This document shows positions 8,127 to 18,220 of a stretch of 64,000 nt of DNA, one piece after another. Position 1 is the first letter of the stretch, and each line of letters begins with the position of its first letter. The notes beneath the pieces were generated by a model, which saw nothing but the letters and a program-made list of their open reading frames with translations, did not search any database and was not told the origin of the DNA. The stretch comes from Rhodospirillaceae bacterium (GTDB lineage: Bacteria; Pseudomonadota; Alphaproteobacteria; Rhodospirillales; UBA2165), in contig JABIHH010000016.1 of the NCBI GenBank assembly GCA_018649725.1, positions 35,415 through 99,414 of the forward strand, written 5' to 3'. A program made the translations under genes and the position numbers.

Positions 8127-8822
8127 TTACCGTTTCTCAAACTGCGTTTTTCCGAATAAAACTTCGCGTTCTTCAGCGGTAAAATTACCTGATGAGCGTT
8201 CCTGAGCTAAGACTTCGACGCCGCGAATGACCGCCGGGCGTTCATGGATAACTTCAACCCATCGTTTAACGTTTGGATAATCATTAATATCGACGCCGCG
8301 GCGCTCATAGCCTTGTGCCCAGGGATGGGTGGCGATATCGGCAATGGTATAGTCTGCGCCGGCGAGATAGTCGACCTCACCTAACCGCGTATCCATAACG
8401 CCATAAAGCCGCTTACACTCATTAACGTAGCGATCGATGGCGTAGGGTATTTTATCAACGGCGTAATGGGAGAAGTGGTTTGACTGTCCAAACATCGGAC
8501 CAACACCGCCCATCTGAAACATCAGCCATTGCAACGTCTCGTATTTAGCGCGCGGCTCGGTGGGTAAAAACTGTCCGGTTTTGTCAGCCAGATAGATGAG
8601 GATCGCACCAGATTCAAACAATGAGATCGGTTTGCCATCCGGTCCGTCACTATCGGTAATTGCGGGAATTCGATTGTTTGGAGATATCTTGAGGAAATCA
8701 GGCTCAAACTGCTCACCTTTGCCGATATTGACCGGATGCGCGTTATATTCGAGGCCGCACTCTTCCAGCATGATGTGAATTTTCCGGCCATTTGGTGTGG
8801 GCCAAGAGTAAACGTCGATCAT
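8127..8822 (-). CDS. Glutathione S-transferase family protein (YfcG/YghU-like)
   Basis: 231 residues. N-terminal thioredoxin-like GST domain: IDVYSWPTPNGRKIHIML with the TPNG turn seen in YfcG/YghU (nu-class) enzymes, then NRIPAI with the cis-proline and FESGAILIYLA that binds the glutathione gamma-glutamyl group. The C-terminal all-helical domain contains DYTIADIATHPW. These enzymes reduce disulfides using glutathione; the true substrate is unknown. The frame extends to a TTG at 8840, but the ATG at 8822 has GAAGGA upstream and the normal N-terminus. Confidence 0.9.
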   Translation of the reverse strand: MIDVYSWPTPNGRKIHIMLEECGLEYNAHPVNIGKGEQFEPDFLKISPNNRIPAITDSDGPDGKPISLFESGAILIYLADKTGQFLPTEPRAKYETLQWLMFQMGGVGPMFGQSNHFSHYAVDKIPYAIDRYVNECKRLYGVMDTRLGEVDYLAGADYTIADIATHPWAQGYERRGVDINDYPNVKRWVEVIHERPAVIRGVEVLAQERSSGNFTAEEREVLFGKTQFEKR

Positions 8823-8881
8823 TTTATCTAATTCCTTCAAATAAATTGAGTTGTTTTGCGTATTAAATGGGCGAATTAACT

Positions 8882-9490
8882 CTAAAAGCGGGAACTGGCT
8901 TTTTCAAACTCAGCTCGTAGCTCTGCATAGGTATTTACTGCTGGAAACTGAGGGAATTCATTTATGACATTGTCCGGTGCCATAAACAGCACGCCGGTAT
9001 CGGCTTCACCCAGCATTGAGGTGTCATTGTAGGAATCACCTGCGGCAAATACGGTATATTTAAGATCATGAAATGACTTCACCGCCTCGCGTTTGTGATC
9101 CTTCATACGGAGATGATAGTTCACAATTTGTCCATCCGCAGCGGACTCCAGCCGATGACAAAACAGTGCCGGCCAGCCGAGTTTGCGCATAAAGGGTTCG
9201 GCAAACTCATAAAAAGTGTCTGACAAAATGACCACCTGGAAATTCTCACGCAACCAATCGAGAAATTCCTGTGCGCCTTCTAGTGGATCGAGACCATCGA
9301 TAACCTCCTGGATCACCGGCAAGCCTAATCCGTTTTCATCCATAATGCGGAGACGTTGCTGCATAAGCTCATCGTAGTCCGGAATATCGCGTGTGGTGGC
9401 ACGCAAAGCTTCAATACCCGTCTTTTCGGCAACGCCGATCCAAATTTCTGGGATGAGAACGCCTTCAAGGTCGAGGCAAACGATTTCCAA
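8882..9490 (-). CDS. thrH: ThrH: phosphoserine phosphatase / phosphoserine-homoserine phosphotransferase
   Basis: 202 residues, HAD superfamily. The first motif is CLDLEGVLIPEIW, the ThrH form of the HAD nucleophile motif with Glu in place of the usual second Asp; motif II is VILSDTF and motif III is AAGDSYNDTSML. ThrH removes phosphate from phosphoserine and can pass it to homoserine. The start is TTG with GGAG about 9 bases upstream. It is close to the GST gene (8822) but separated by 59 bases with no clear link. Confidence 0.92.
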   Translation of the reverse strand: MEIVCLDLEGVLIPEIWIGVAEKTGIEALRATTRDIPDYDELMQQRLRIMDENGLGLPVIQEVIDGLDPLEGAQEFLDWLRENFQVVILSDTFYEFAEPFMRKLGWPALFCHRLESAADGQIVNYHLRMKDHKREAVKSFHDLKYTVFAAGDSYNDTSMLGEADTGVLFMAPDNVINEFPQFPAVNTYAELRAEFEKASSRF

Positions 9491-9564
9491 AGCAACACTC
9501 CATTATCGGGTTATATCAATTAGACGATGTAGCGGGATATAACATATCGAGCCGCCAGGAAAAA

Positions 9565-10227
9565 CTATTTGTCATTTATTTTGGGGTTTTTTAGGCGGCG
9601 CAGGATCTCTTCGAATACGTCATGGAACATTTGCTCGGTCAAACGTCCGGTATTGGTATTATATCGGGAGCAGTGATAGCTGTTGGCCAGCAGAACCTCA
9701 TCCAATTCATGGAAGACGTTGTGGCCAAATTTATAGAGCGCTTTGCGTTTTTCCAAGACTGTTAATACAGCGCCATGCGCCAAGCCGCCCAGCGCTAAAA
9801 CGATCTTTAAATTAGGCATGGTTTCAATTTCGCTGATGAGGAAAGGGGCGCAGTTTTTAACTTCTGAGCCAATCGGTTTGTTTTCAGGCGGCAAACATCT
9901 AACAACATTGGCAATCCGGCAGTTTTTAAGGGTTAGCCCATCTTCAGGATCAGCCTTATAGGCGCCGTCAGCGAGGCCGTATTTCAGCAAAGTATCGTAA
10001 AGCAGGTCGCCTGCGTAATCGCCGGTGAAGGGACGACCTGTCCGGTTAGCTCCTTTTAGACCAGGTGCCAAACCAGCAATTAAAATTTCACCATTGAGGT
10101 CGCCAAAAGAATCGACCGGCGCATTGTGCCAGTCAGGATATTTTTCTCTGTTGTCGAGCAGAAAGGCCCTAAGGCGTGGACATCGCTCACAATCTCTGTC
10201 CGGTTGGGCCGGTTGTTTTTGAGGCAT
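9565..10227 (-). CDS. Family 5 uracil-DNA glycosylase (UDGb type)
   Basis: 220 residues. DCERCPRL and a later conserved Cys fit the iron-sulfur-containing families 4 and 5; GLAPGLKGANRTGRPF is the UDGb form of motif A, lacking the catalytic Asp/Asn of classic UDG; NSYHCSRYNTNTGRLT is motif B with its His. It removes uracil and some deaminated or damaged purines from DNA, starting base-excision repair. The NYN gene lies 23 bases upstream on the same strand, probably co-transcribed. Confidence 0.9.
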   Translation of the reverse strand: MPQKQPAQPDRDCERCPRLRAFLLDNREKYPDWHNAPVDSFGDLNGEILIAGLAPGLKGANRTGRPFTGDYAGDLLYDTLLKYGLADGAYKADPEDGLTLKNCRIANVVRCLPPENKPIGSEVKNCAPFLISEIETMPNLKIVLALGGLAHGAVLTVLEKRKALYKFGHNVFHELDEVLLANSYHCSRYNTNTGRLTEQMFHDVFEEILRRLKNPKINDK

Positions 10228-10250
10228 AATAAAATAGTTTCGCAGTTGAA

Positions 10251-10883
10251 TTAGGCGTTGCCGAAATACTCGTCTTCGTCGTCATCATCATGCAGAGTGA
10301 TTATGTCATCGTCAATATCATCATGTATCGGATGCGCAGGGTGATCACCATGATCTCCTTTACGCCCGATGATCTCTTTCAAATCCTGCAACTCCAGGAA
10401 GTAATCCGATTGGCGGCGCAATTCATCGGCTACCATCGGCGGCTTCGACTTGACCGTAGAGATCACGGTGACACGTTTGCCTTTTCTTTGAGCGGCTTCA
10501 ACCAAGCGGCGGAAATCACCATCGCCGGAAAATAATACGATATGATCTAAATGATCGAGCATTTCCATAACATCAATGGCCAGTTCGATATCCATATTGC
10601 CTTTAATTTTCCGCCGTCCTGTCGGGTCAATAAATTCTTTGGCTGGCTTGGTAACCATCGTATAACCATTGTAATCCAACCAATCGACAAGGGGACGTAT
10701 CGGCGAGAATTCCTGGTCTTCAATGAGCGCCGTATAGTAAAAGGCCCGGACTAAAATTGCTTTCTCTTCAAAGACTTTAAGCATACGTTTGTAGTCAATA
10801 TCGAAGCCCAACGCTCTTGCGGCAGCGTATAAATTTGAACCATCGATAAAAAGAGCTATTCTCTCATCGGAATGAAAATTCAT
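10251..10883 (-). CDS. NYN domain protein (LabA/DUF88-like, putative RNase)
   Basis: 210 residues. ALFIDGSNLYAAARALG at the start is the NYN/PIN-like motif with the first metal Asp, LVRAFYYTAL follows, and VLFSGDGDFRRLVEAAQRKGKRV carries the other acidic residues. The C-terminal 40 residues are extremely acidic (runs of Asp/Glu/His) and probably disordered. NYN proteins are metal-dependent nucleases, in bacteria often of unknown RNA target. It is 23 bases upstream of the UDG gene. 10884-11076 is AT-rich and holds the promoters of this gene and folK. Confidence 0.88.
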   Translation of the reverse strand: MNFHSDERIALFIDGSNLYAAARALGFDIDYKRMLKVFEEKAILVRAFYYTALIEDQEFSPIRPLVDWLDYNGYTMVTKPAKEFIDPTGRRKIKGNMDIELAIDVMEMLDHLDHIVLFSGDGDFRRLVEAAQRKGKRVTVISTVKSKPPMVADELRRQSDYFLELQDLKEIIGRKGDHGDHPAHPIHDDIDDDIITLHDDDDEDEYFGNA

Positions 10884-11076
10884 AAAGTTACCTATTTTGT
10901 TATATTAATGCTTTGTTTATAAGGCTTTAGATTAAAATTGGAATGTTTCCAGTATAGCTCACCTCGGTTAAAATTCAATGCTATACGGTAAAATGAAATA
11001 TATTGACACAATACACCATACATAACCCGTTATTCAACACATTCACGATGTAGATATTAGGGAAGTTGCATAGATA

Positions 11077-11562
11077 ATGATTTTTATTGGCATTGGTTCC
11101 AATCTCGCCTCAGCCATTTATGGATCTCCGATGGAAATCTGTGAGGCGTCAATTGAGTTGTTAAATCAAGAAAACATGACGGTTTTTGCCAAATCAAGTT
11201 GGTACAATTCAGCGCCCATACCTGCATCGCCGCAACCCGACTTTATCAATGGTGTAATCGGTATTGAGACAGACTTAAAAAGCCTAGAATTGCTATCCAT
11301 GTTGCTTGAAATCGAATCCCTGATGGGGCGCGAGCGGTCGGTGAGGGATGCGGCGCGGATCATTGATATAGATTTATTGGCTTATAACGATGAAATTGTT
11401 GCGAGTGAACACCTCCATTTGCCTCATCCGCGTATGCATGAACGAGCATTTGTCATCGCCCCACTCGCCGAAATTGCCCCTGACTGGCACCATCCAGCAT
11501 CCGGCAAATCTATTTTGGAGTTATTGGCGCCTATCGCGGATCAAAAAATTACCCGTATTTAG
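11077..11562 (+). CDS. folK: 2-amino-4-hydroxy-6-hydroxymethyldihydropteridine diphosphokinase
   Basis: 161 residues. Transfers pyrophosphate from ATP to 6-hydroxymethyl-dihydropterin in folate synthesis. The N-terminal GIGSNL, the central ALLEIE-like segment (LLEIESLMGRERSVRDAARIIDIDLL) with the metal-binding Asp pair in DIDLL, and LPHPRMHERAFV are family signatures. It stands just upstream of rpoZ, and is the only folate gene in the window. Confidence 0.95.
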   Translation: MIFIGIGSNLASAIYGSPMEICEASIELLNQENMTVFAKSSWYNSAPIPASPQPDFINGVIGIETDLKSLELLSMLLEIESLMGRERSVRDAARIIDIDLLAYNDEIVASEHLHLPHPRMHERAFVIAPLAEIAPDWHHPASGKSILELLAPIADQKITRI

Positions 11563-11573
11563 GCTTGATTTGC

Positions 11574-11601
11574 TTGCGTTTTCTGAAATCCGGTTTATAT
11601 A
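11574..11601 (+). promoter_or_regulatory. Candidate sigma-70-type promoter for rpoZ
   Basis: TTGCGT (11574-11579), a 16-base spacer and TATATA (11596-11601) lie about 95 bases before the rpoZ ATG. Both hexamers resemble the consensus, but the spacer is a base short of optimal. Read by eye only. Confidence 0.35.
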
Positions 11602-11696
11602 AAGCCTCCGATTTAATTGCCGGAAACTAAATTTATTCGTTTTGATCAGGTGAGACCAACCTTTGTCTCCCATCGGAACACACAGGAGAACAACCT

Positions 11697-12089
11697 ATGG
11701 CTCGTGTTACTGTTGAAGATTGCATTGAAAAAATCGACAACCGTTTTGAACTTGTGATGATCGCTGCCCAGCGCGCGCGAACACTTTCTTCCGGTGCTGA
11801 ATTGACAGTAGAACGCGACAATGACAAAAATCCTGTAATCGCCTTACGTGAGATTGCAGAGGAAACGCTTGATCTGGAAGAGATTGAAGAAAATTTAGTT
11901 AGAGGCCTGCAAAAATATGTTGAGCCCGATGAGCCGGATGAAGAAGAAATGGATCTTCTGTCTGCAGGAGACGAATTCTCTGAGAACTATACGCCTAATG
12001 TTGCTGCCACAGGTGACGCACCACCGGCACCAAAAGGGCCTAGCTTCGACGACGACGTGAGTGACGAAGAACAGGATGACGGCTTCTAA
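11697..12089 (+). CDS. rpoZ: RNA polymerase omega subunit
   Basis: 130 residues. [20 protein letters not shown] at the N-terminus and the [20 protein letters not shown] region are the omega core that latches the beta-prime subunit; [14 protein letters not shown] completes it. The last 50 residues are strongly acidic and likely disordered, as in many alphaproteobacteria. The ATG has CAGGAG 8 bases upstream. It precedes the ppGpp synthetase gene, the usual partner. Confidence 0.96.
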   Translation: MARVTVEDCIEKIDNRFELVMIAAQRARTLSSGAELTVERDNDKNPVIALREIAEETLDLEEIEENLVRGLQKYVEPDEPDEEEMDLLSAGDEFSENYTPNVAATGDAPPAPKGPSFDDDVSDEEQDDGF

Positions 12090-12233
12090 TTTTAAGAAGT
12101 TAGAATTCAGCTGATTTGTCGGTTTAAACGCCTCACTTTAAAATAAAAATAGATCTTAAATGAATTTCACGTTTGGTTTAGGCGCGGGAAGTTAATACAC
12201 TTTTGTCCCGAGAGTAATTACCGGACGCATTGA

Positions 12234-14384
12234 ATGATTCGCCAGTTCGAACTTGTTGAGAATGTAAAGGCTTACGACCCGTCAGCTGATGAGGACGCGC
12301 TTAATCGTGCCTATGTTTTTGCTATGAAGGCACACGGCAGTCAGAAGCGCGCTTCTGGCGATCCTTATTTTTCTCACCCGCTTGAAGTCGCCGGCATTCT
12401 CACCGATTACCGGCTTGATGCAAGCTCGATCATCACCGCCCTCTTGCATGATACAGTCGAAGATACCCTGGCAACTTCTGAGGAAATCCGTGAGCAATTC
12501 GGCGAAGAGATTATGCTTTTGGTCGATGGCGTCACCAAGCTGACACAAATTGAACTGCAATCAGACCAATCGGACCAAGCTGAGAATTTCCGCAAACTTG
12601 TCCTCGCGATGTCAGAGGATATTCGAGTGCTCTTGGTCAAGCTGGCTGATCGTCTTCATAACATGCGGACGTTGAATTTCATCTCGAAGCGCGACAAAAG
12701 ACGGCGGATTGCGCTCGAAACGATGGAAATCTACGCACCGCTTGCCGAGCGCATTGGCATGCAGGAGTTTAAAAATGAGCTAGAGGATCTCTCCTTTGCC
12801 GAGCTTAATCCAGAAGCCCGCGAATCGATTACCTCTCGGCTACAATTCCTCCGCGACGAAGGTAAAGACAATGTCGAGACTATCGTCAATGAGCTAAAAG
12901 AAACGCTCGCCGAACAAACCATCAAAGCCGAAGTCTATGGGCGTGAAAAATCGCCATATTCGATTTGGCGAAAATCGCAAAAGAAGAACATTTCCTTCGA
13001 GCAAGTTTCAGACATCATCGCTTTTCGGATTGTTGTTGATACGGTTGAAGATTGCTATCGCGCTCTTGGCGTTATTCACGGCGCCTATTTGATGGTGCCA
13101 GGACGTTTTAAGGATTACATCTCGACGCCGAAGCCTAACGGGTATCAATCGCTGCATACCGGGGTCATTGGACCTGAGCGCCAACGCATTGAAATCCAGA
13201 TTCGCGCCAAACGTATGCATGAGGTCGCTGAGATGGGTGTTGCCGCGCATTGGCAGTATAAGCAAAACACCGATCCAAAATCTGGGCGTCAATATCGCTG
13301 GATGCGGGAACTCCTGGATATTATGGAGCACGCCGATAATCCGGAAGATTTCCTGGAACACACCAAACTAGAAATGTTCCCGGATCAAGTTTTCTCCTTC
13401 ACACCAAAAGGCGAGGTTATCGCTTTGCCCGCCGGTGCAACGGCGATTGATTTTGCCTATGCCGTTCACTCGGAGATTGGCGACACCTGTGTTGGCACCA
13501 AGATCAATGGCCGTCCGATGCCGCTCAGAACTGTCTTGGAAAATGGTGATCAGGTTGAGGTGATAACCTCACCGGCGCAAACGCCGTCGCCAACTTGGGA
13601 AAATTTTGCCACAACGGGTAAGGCCCGCGCTTGTATCCGGCGATTTATCAGGCTGAAGCAGCGCGAAGAATATATCACTCTAGGGAAATCAATTTTGGAA
13701 CGTGGGTTCCAAAAAGAAGGTTATGAGTTTGCGGAAAAAGCCTTCGACGATGTACTGACGATCTTCAACGCAGAATCGACCGAAGATTTGTATAGCGAAG
13801 TGGGCGCTGGCCATATAAACGGGCGCGATGTGATCGAGGCTGTATTCCCCGGCACCAAAGAAGAAAGACACAGTAGCAAAGTTGTGCAGCTGTTCAGACG
13901 CCGCAGTAAAAAGAAGAAAGCTGATGACCAAAGCACCAGTGTCCCCATAAAAGGTCTGATCCCCGGCATGGCCCTTCATTTTGCCGGCTGTTGTCACGCA
14001 CTGCCAGGCGACCGGATTGTCGGTATTGTCACCAAAGGGCGCGGTCTCACCATTCACACCATCGATTGTGTGACTTTAGAGGAATTTGCCGATACGCCCG
14101 AACGTTGGATCGACGTCTCCTGGGAAGAAGATGCAGATAACGAACGCCGGGCCGGACGTATTGAGATCGTTGTCACTAATGAGCCTGGTAGCCTTGGCGA
14201 GCTATCAATGGTCATTGCCAAAAATGACGGCAATATAAATAATTTAAAAATAACCAACCGAAGTCAGGATTTTTTCGATATTTCGGTCGATATTGAAGTC
14301 CATGATTTAAAACATTTGAGAAATATTATTGCCGCCCTGCGTGCTTCTCCGGTAATAAATACTGTTGAGAGAGTTCGAGGTTAA
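12234..14384 (+). CDS. rsh: Bifunctional (p)ppGpp synthetase/hydrolase (RelA/SpoT homologue)
   Basis: 716 residues. The N-terminal HD hydrolase has its HDxxED intact (ALLHDTVEDT), the synthetase has RFKDYISTPKPNGYQSLHT, followed by a TGS domain (VFSFTPKGEVIALPAGATAI), a conserved-cysteine region (HFAGCCHALPGD) and a C-terminal ACT domain (about 640-716). Both catalytic centres appear functional, as expected for the single long RSH of alphaproteobacteria that drives the stringent response. The 144 bases before it (12090-12233) contain no evident element. Confidence 0.96.
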   Translation: MIRQFELVENVKAYDPSADEDALNRAYVFAMKAHGSQKRASGDPYFSHPLEVAGILTDYRLDASSIITALLHDTVEDTLATSEEIREQFGEEIMLLVDGVTKLTQIELQSDQSDQAENFRKLVLAMSEDIRVLLVKLADRLHNMRTLNFISKRDKRRRIALETMEIYAPLAERIGMQEFKNELEDLSFAELNPEARESITSRLQFLRDEGKDNVETIVNELKETLAEQTIKAEVYGREKSPYSIWRKSQKKNISFEQVSDIIAFRIVVDTVEDCYRALGVIHGAYLMVPGRFKDYISTPKPNGYQSLHTGVIGPERQRIEIQIRAKRMHEVAEMGVAAHWQYKQNTDPKSGRQYRWMRELLDIMEHADNPEDFLEHTKLEMFPDQVFSFTPKGEVIALPAGATAIDFAYAVHSEIGDTCVGTKINGRPMPLRTVLENGDQVEVITSPAQTPSPTWENFATTGKARACIRRFIRLKQREEYITLGKSILERGFQKEGYEFAEKAFDDVLTIFNAESTEDLYSEVGAGHINGRDVIEAVFPGTKEERHSSKVVQLFRRRSKKKKADDQSTSVPIKGLIPGMALHFAGCCHALPGDRIVGIVTKGRGLTIHTIDCVTLEEFADTPERWIDVSWEEDADNERRAGRIEIVVTNEPGSLGELSMVIAKNDGNINNLKITNRSQDFFDISVDIEVHDLKHLRNIIAALRASPVINTVERVRG

Positions 14385-14389
14385 AAATC

Positions 14390-15016
14390 ATGTTCCGCCG
14401 AAGAGATAAACCTTCTTTTATTAAGCGCTGCTGCAATTTCTTGTGGCCGAGGATGGGCTGGTCTCGTACTGGGAATTATTGGGCGCATCGCGTCAGCCGT
14501 CTGCCCGGCTCGGTCTATTCGATTGCCGGAGGTTTCGCTTGTGGGGCGGCTGTTTCATTTACGCCCTTCGTTGGTCTGCATTTTATCTTGGGCGGCATTC
14601 TGGCCTGGTTGATGCGGGCGAATATTATTTCTTCGGCGATTGGCACAGCCATTGGAAATCCCTGGACTTTCCCATTTATCTGGGTGTGGATATACAATCT
14701 TGGCGTTTGGATGGGCTTCGGCGCCAAAGGGCAGCATGATGAAGACGTGGATTTTGCGGCGCTTTTTGGTCATGTCCAAGAGGCTGCGCTAAAGTTCGAT
14801 TTAAATTATCTGGTCGAAACAGCGTGGCCGATCTTTGGCCCGATGCTCATGGGGAGCATTCCAACGGCGATTGCAACCTGGTTCTTGTTCTATTATTTGG
14901 TTAAATACATAATCAATTCTTACCGCCAATCGAGGGTTGAACGGGTTCAGGCCAAGCAACCGGAAATTGGCACAGAAAATAACGAAAAGACGCCAATCGA
15001 GTTTAATGATGAATGA
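14390..15016 (+). CDS. DUF2062 inner-membrane protein
   Basis: 208 residues. A basic N-terminus is followed by the DUF2062 signature ([20 protein letters not shown] and [14 protein letters not shown]) and three or four hydrophobic helices. Function of the family is unknown. It starts 5 bases after rsh and overlaps the start of pdxJ, matching its conserved place in alphaproteobacterial genomes. Confidence 0.88.
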   Translation: MFRRRDKPSFIKRCCNFLWPRMGWSRTGNYWAHRVSRLPGSVYSIAGGFACGAAVSFTPFVGLHFILGGILAWLMRANIISSAIGTAIGNPWTFPFIWVWIYNLGVWMGFGAKGQHDEDVDFAALFGHVQEAALKFDLNYLVETAWPIFGPMLMGSIPTAIATWFLFYYLVKYIINSYRQSRVERVQAKQPEIGTENNEKTPIEFNDE

Positions 15017-15782
15017 CAACAACAAATTTACGAATTTCCTCCGCCTCGGTGTGAACATTGATCACGTCGCAACTATCCGCAATGCTAGGGGCGGTGAGCA
15101 CCCAGATCCTCTCCGGGCAGCGCACATGGCCGCCAAAGCCGGAGCGGACGGTATAACGGCTCATCTCCGAGAAGATCGCCGTCATATGACCGATGGTGAT
15201 ATAGAACGTCTAATGGGTGAGATTGAATTGCCACTCAATTTAGAGATGGCGGCGACGGATGAAATGCTAAAAATCGCACTCAATCATTTGCCGCATGCCG
15301 CCTGTATTGTGCCGGAAAAACGTGAAGAGCGAACGACCGAAGGGGGCCTAGATGCTGCCGGAGGACATAATCATCTAACGCCGATCGTGCGGGAAATGGG
15401 GGAGAAGGGTATTAGGGTCTCCTTGTTCATTGAGGCCGATCCCCGCCAGCTTGATGCCGCCGTTTCGCTAGGCGCTCCGGTCATTGAACTTCATACCGGG
15501 GCCTATTGCGATGCGGTCGGTAGGGCGCGTGAGGTTGAATTAAAACGCATTCGAGAGGCGGCAGCTTATGGAGCTGAGCTTGGCCTTGAAATTCATGCCG
15601 GACATGGCCTGGGGTTCGATTCCGTCGGCCCCATAGCCGAGATCCCGCAGCTGGCAGAGCTCAATATCGGACATTTTTTGATCGGCGAGGCAATATTTGG
15701 TGGGCTGGATAGTTCGATCAAACGGATGCGGTCGCTGATGGATAAAGCCCGCGCCGAGGTTTCCGGCGAGCGTTCGGCTTAA
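15006..15782 (+). CDS. pdxJ: Pyridoxine 5'-phosphate synthase
   Basis: 258 residues. [17 protein letters not shown] near the start and the central [24 protein letters not shown] and HAGHGL motifs define PdxJ, which forms the pyridine ring of vitamin B6. Two adjacent ATGs at 15006 and 15009 both lie inside the end of the DUF2062 gene; the first is given. acpS follows 12 bases later, the classical pdxJ-acpS order. The frame continues upstream to 14937, but those residues do not look like PdxJ. Confidence 0.95.
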   Translation: MMNDNNKFTNFLRLGVNIDHVATIRNARGGEHPDPLRAAHMAAKAGADGITAHLREDRRHMTDGDIERLMGEIELPLNLEMAATDEMLKIALNHLPHAACIVPEKREERTTEGGLDAAGGHNHLTPIVREMGEKGIRVSLFIEADPRQLDAAVSLGAPVIELHTGAYCDAVGRAREVELKRIREAAAYGAELGLEIHAGHGLGFDSVGPIAEIPQLAELNIGHFLIGEAIFGGLDSSIKRMRSLMDKARAEVSGERSA

Positions 15783-15794
15783 AGGATTTCGATT

Positions 15795-16202
15795 GTGATC
15801 ATCGGTATTGGCAATGACCTTATGGACATCACCCGCATCGAAAAAACGCTTAATCGCTTTGGCGACCGCTTCGTGCAGCGTATTTTCACCGACTTAGAGC
15901 AGAAAAAATCAGATAAACGGCGGATGCGTGCTGCCAGCTATGCCAAACGTTATGCCGCTAAAGAGGCGTGCTCAAAAGCACTCGGTACCGGCTTTCGCAA
16001 GGGCGTGTTTTGGCGGGATATGGGGGTTATCAATCTGTCTTCTGGTAAGCCAACGATGAAGCTCACTGGCGGAGCCCTTAAAAGGCTCGAAGAAATCACG
16101 CCGGATGGGATGGAAGCGCAAATAGATATCACGATCACAGATGAGCCACCCTTGGCCGAGGCTTTTGTTATCATATCGGCCGTTCCGGCTAAAGATGACT
16201 GA
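15795..16202 (+). CDS. acpS: Holo-[acyl-carrier-protein] synthase
   Basis: 135 residues from a GTG start. [13 protein letters not shown] supplies the metal-binding Asp and [15 protein letters not shown] the catalytic Glu and CoA-binding Lys. It attaches 4'-phosphopantetheine to apo-ACP. The N-terminus cannot be extended because the signature starts at residue 3. Its stop overlaps the start of the following glycosyltransferase by 8 bases. Confidence 0.95.
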   Translation: MIIGIGNDLMDITRIEKTLNRFGDRFVQRIFTDLEQKKSDKRRMRAASYAKRYAAKEACSKALGTGFRKGVFWRDMGVINLSSGKPTMKLTGGALKRLEEITPDGMEAQIDITITDEPPLAEAFVIISAVPAKDD

Positions 16203-17379
16203 GGCTCCAAAAAGCCTTGTTATCGGCTGGAGGCCCAGCAGCGTTTCAGGCTGGGGTGTCTATGGCCAAAATCTCATTCGCCAGCTGCTCGAAAAAGGCC
16301 GCAATCCAATCCTTTATCTGGCACCGCATCTACTCGATGTTTCTCCAGAGGTTTCTGATCTCCTAAAGCCAGTCTTAAAAAAACAGGCGCATCTCGAAGA
16401 CTTACTCGAAAAGGTTGGGGTGCTGGAGTTCGACTATCCCGTTCTGCACGCGCTCCGCAACGATTTTCAACCGTCTTTGGCAGAGCAGCCGGCCCAGGGT
16501 AATAAAAACATTGGTGTGATCTTTTTTGAAAGTACCGAAATCTCGGAAGAAGGACTGGCCCGAGCCCGCGACTATGATCTAATCGTTACCGGATCCAGCT
16601 GGAATAAAGAGATATTGGAGAGTAGAGGGCTGACCAATGTCGCCAATGTCTTCCAAGGCATCGATCACACGGTCTTTCATCCGCGCCCAAGGAATGAGCT
16701 TTATCCAGGGCGGTTCGTCATTTATTCCGGCGGTAAGCTGGAATATCGCAAAGCGCAAGACGTGGTTATTGCGGCTTTTAAAGAGTTCCATGCCAACCAC
16801 CCCGACGCCTTGCTCACCTTTGCCTGGGCCAATCAATGGACTGGCATCATGCCAACGATCAACCGGTCAAAATTCACCACTGGTCAACCTGAAATCTCCG
16901 CCGATAAGGAGATGCTGATCGATGCCTGGTTGCTGGAAAACGGCTTGGCAGAAGATTCATTTGTGAATTTAGGCATGCTACCGAATAAGGATTTCCCCGA
17001 CCAAATCGCCGCGGCGAATATGGCCGTCTTCCCTAACCGGTGTGAGCCGGGCACCAATTTGGTTGCCATGGAGGCGATGGCTATGGGTTTGCCCTGCGTT
17101 ATTGCGGCCAATACAGGGCAGTTGGACTTAATTGCTGAAGACAATTGTTATCCGCTCGAGGATCAGACACCGGTCGAGCCCTATCCACCTTACAATGAGG
17201 TCGAAGGCTGGCGGGAGCCGAGCGTCAAAGAAACTCTCCAACGTATGGAAGACATCTATCAAGATCAAACTGAAGCCGGTCGGAGAGGTGAAAAAGCAGC
17301 GGCTTTTCTTGCTAATTTTTCTTGGGCCAATCAAATTGATCGCTTGTTATCCCAAATAGATGCTTTATATGAAGACTAA
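16195..17379 (+). CDS. Glycosyltransferase, GT4-like (group 1)
   Basis: 394 residues. [17 protein letters not shown] at the start resembles the glycine-rich acceptor loop of GT-B enzymes; [22 protein letters not shown] begins the second Rossmann half, and [19 protein letters not shown] is the GT4 sugar-nucleotide motif with its EX7E-like spacing. It probably transfers a sugar to a surface polysaccharide or lipid; donor and acceptor are unknown. The start at 16195 overlaps acpS; the frame is open to 16141. It interrupts the usual pdxJ-acpS-lepB run. Confidence 0.85.
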   Translation: MTEAPKSLVIGWRPSSVSGWGVYGQNLIRQLLEKGRNPILYLAPHLLDVSPEVSDLLKPVLKKQAHLEDLLEKVGVLEFDYPVLHALRNDFQPSLAEQPAQGNKNIGVIFFESTEISEEGLARARDYDLIVTGSSWNKEILESRGLTNVANVFQGIDHTVFHPRPRNELYPGRFVIYSGGKLEYRKAQDVVIAAFKEFHANHPDALLTFAWANQWTGIMPTINRSKFTTGQPEISADKEMLIDAWLLENGLAEDSFVNLGMLPNKDFPDQIAAANMAVFPNRCEPGTNLVAMEAMAMGLPCVIAANTGQLDLIAEDNCYPLEDQTPVEPYPPYNEVEGWREPSVKETLQRMEDIYQDQTEAGRRGEKAAAFLANFSWANQIDRLLSQIDALYED

Positions 17380-17470
17380 CTTTACGGAACACTTTTTCCG
17401 AGGCTGATCCAGCCAGATATGCTACCGTAAGTAAAAGACAATAAAAACAACTGGTTAAGCGACGTTATTA

Positions 17471-18214
17471 ATGAAAGAAAAGAAGACAAATAGCTTTTTT
17501 GATACGCTAAAAACCATCGTTTATGCGGTCTTGATTGCGCTGATCGTTAGAACGGTAGCCTTTGAACCGTTCAATATCCCGTCAGGTTCAATGATCCCAA
17601 CCTTATTGGTCGGTGATTATTTGTTCGTGTCTAAATTTTCCTATGGTTATTCCAAGCATTCTTTGCCGCTCAGCCTGCCGTTAATCCCTGGTCGGGTGAT
17701 GTTTGATGAGCCTGAACGCGGCGATGTTGCGGTCTTCAAACTGCCATCGGACAATAAAACCGATTACATCAAACGCATCGTCGGCTTGCCGGGTGATAAA
17801 ATTCAGATGAAAAACGGTCGTCTGTTCATCAACGATACCATTGTTGAGCGCAAGCGAACGGATGATTTTATCCAAACCGACGGTAATGGTAATCTCCGGC
17901 GTACGGTACGCTATATTGAGACATTGCCGGGCGGTAAAGTTCACACCATCCTGGAAGAATGGGGTGACAAAGGACCGCTGGATAACACGGGCATCTATGA
18001 AGTGCCGGCCGAGCATTATTTCGCCATGGGCGACAATCGAGATAATTCCCAAGACAGCCGCGTGCGCCCACAAGTTGGCTTTATTCCTAAGCAAAACCTG
18101 GTTGGTCGGGCAGAGGTTTTGTTTTTCTCGACAAATGGTGGAGCGCGTATCTGGGAAATCTGGAAATGGCCGGTCGCCATGCGTTTCAAACGTTTCTTTC
18201 AAGAAATCATCTAG
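17471..18214 (+). CDS. lepB: Signal peptidase I
   Basis: 247 residues. One N-terminal transmembrane helix (about 12-30) is followed by NIPSGSMIPTLLVGD with the catalytic Ser and DYIKRIVGLPGDKI with the catalytic Lys; FAMGDNRDNSQDSR is box E. Cleaves signal peptides from exported proteins on the periplasmic side of the membrane. It is 7 bases before rnc; lepB-rnc-era is a standard operon. The 91-base gap before it includes a short CGGAA/TTCCG hairpin. Confidence 0.96.
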   Translation: MKEKKTNSFFDTLKTIVYAVLIALIVRTVAFEPFNIPSGSMIPTLLVGDYLFVSKFSYGYSKHSLPLSLPLIPGRVMFDEPERGDVAVFKLPSDNKTDYIKRIVGLPGDKIQMKNGRLFINDTIVERKRTDDFIQTDGNGNLRRTVRYIETLPGGKVHTILEEWGDKGPLDNTGIYEVPAEHYFAMGDNRDNSQDSRVRPQVGFIPKQNLVGRAEVLFFSTNGGARIWEIWKWPVAMRFKRFFQEII

Positions 18215-18220
18215 TTCGCG

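Noticed and set aside
10984..11076. TTGACA near 11004 as a folK promoter
   Set aside because: The -35 is perfect but no -10 hexamer lies 16-18 bases downstream, so no promoter is called.
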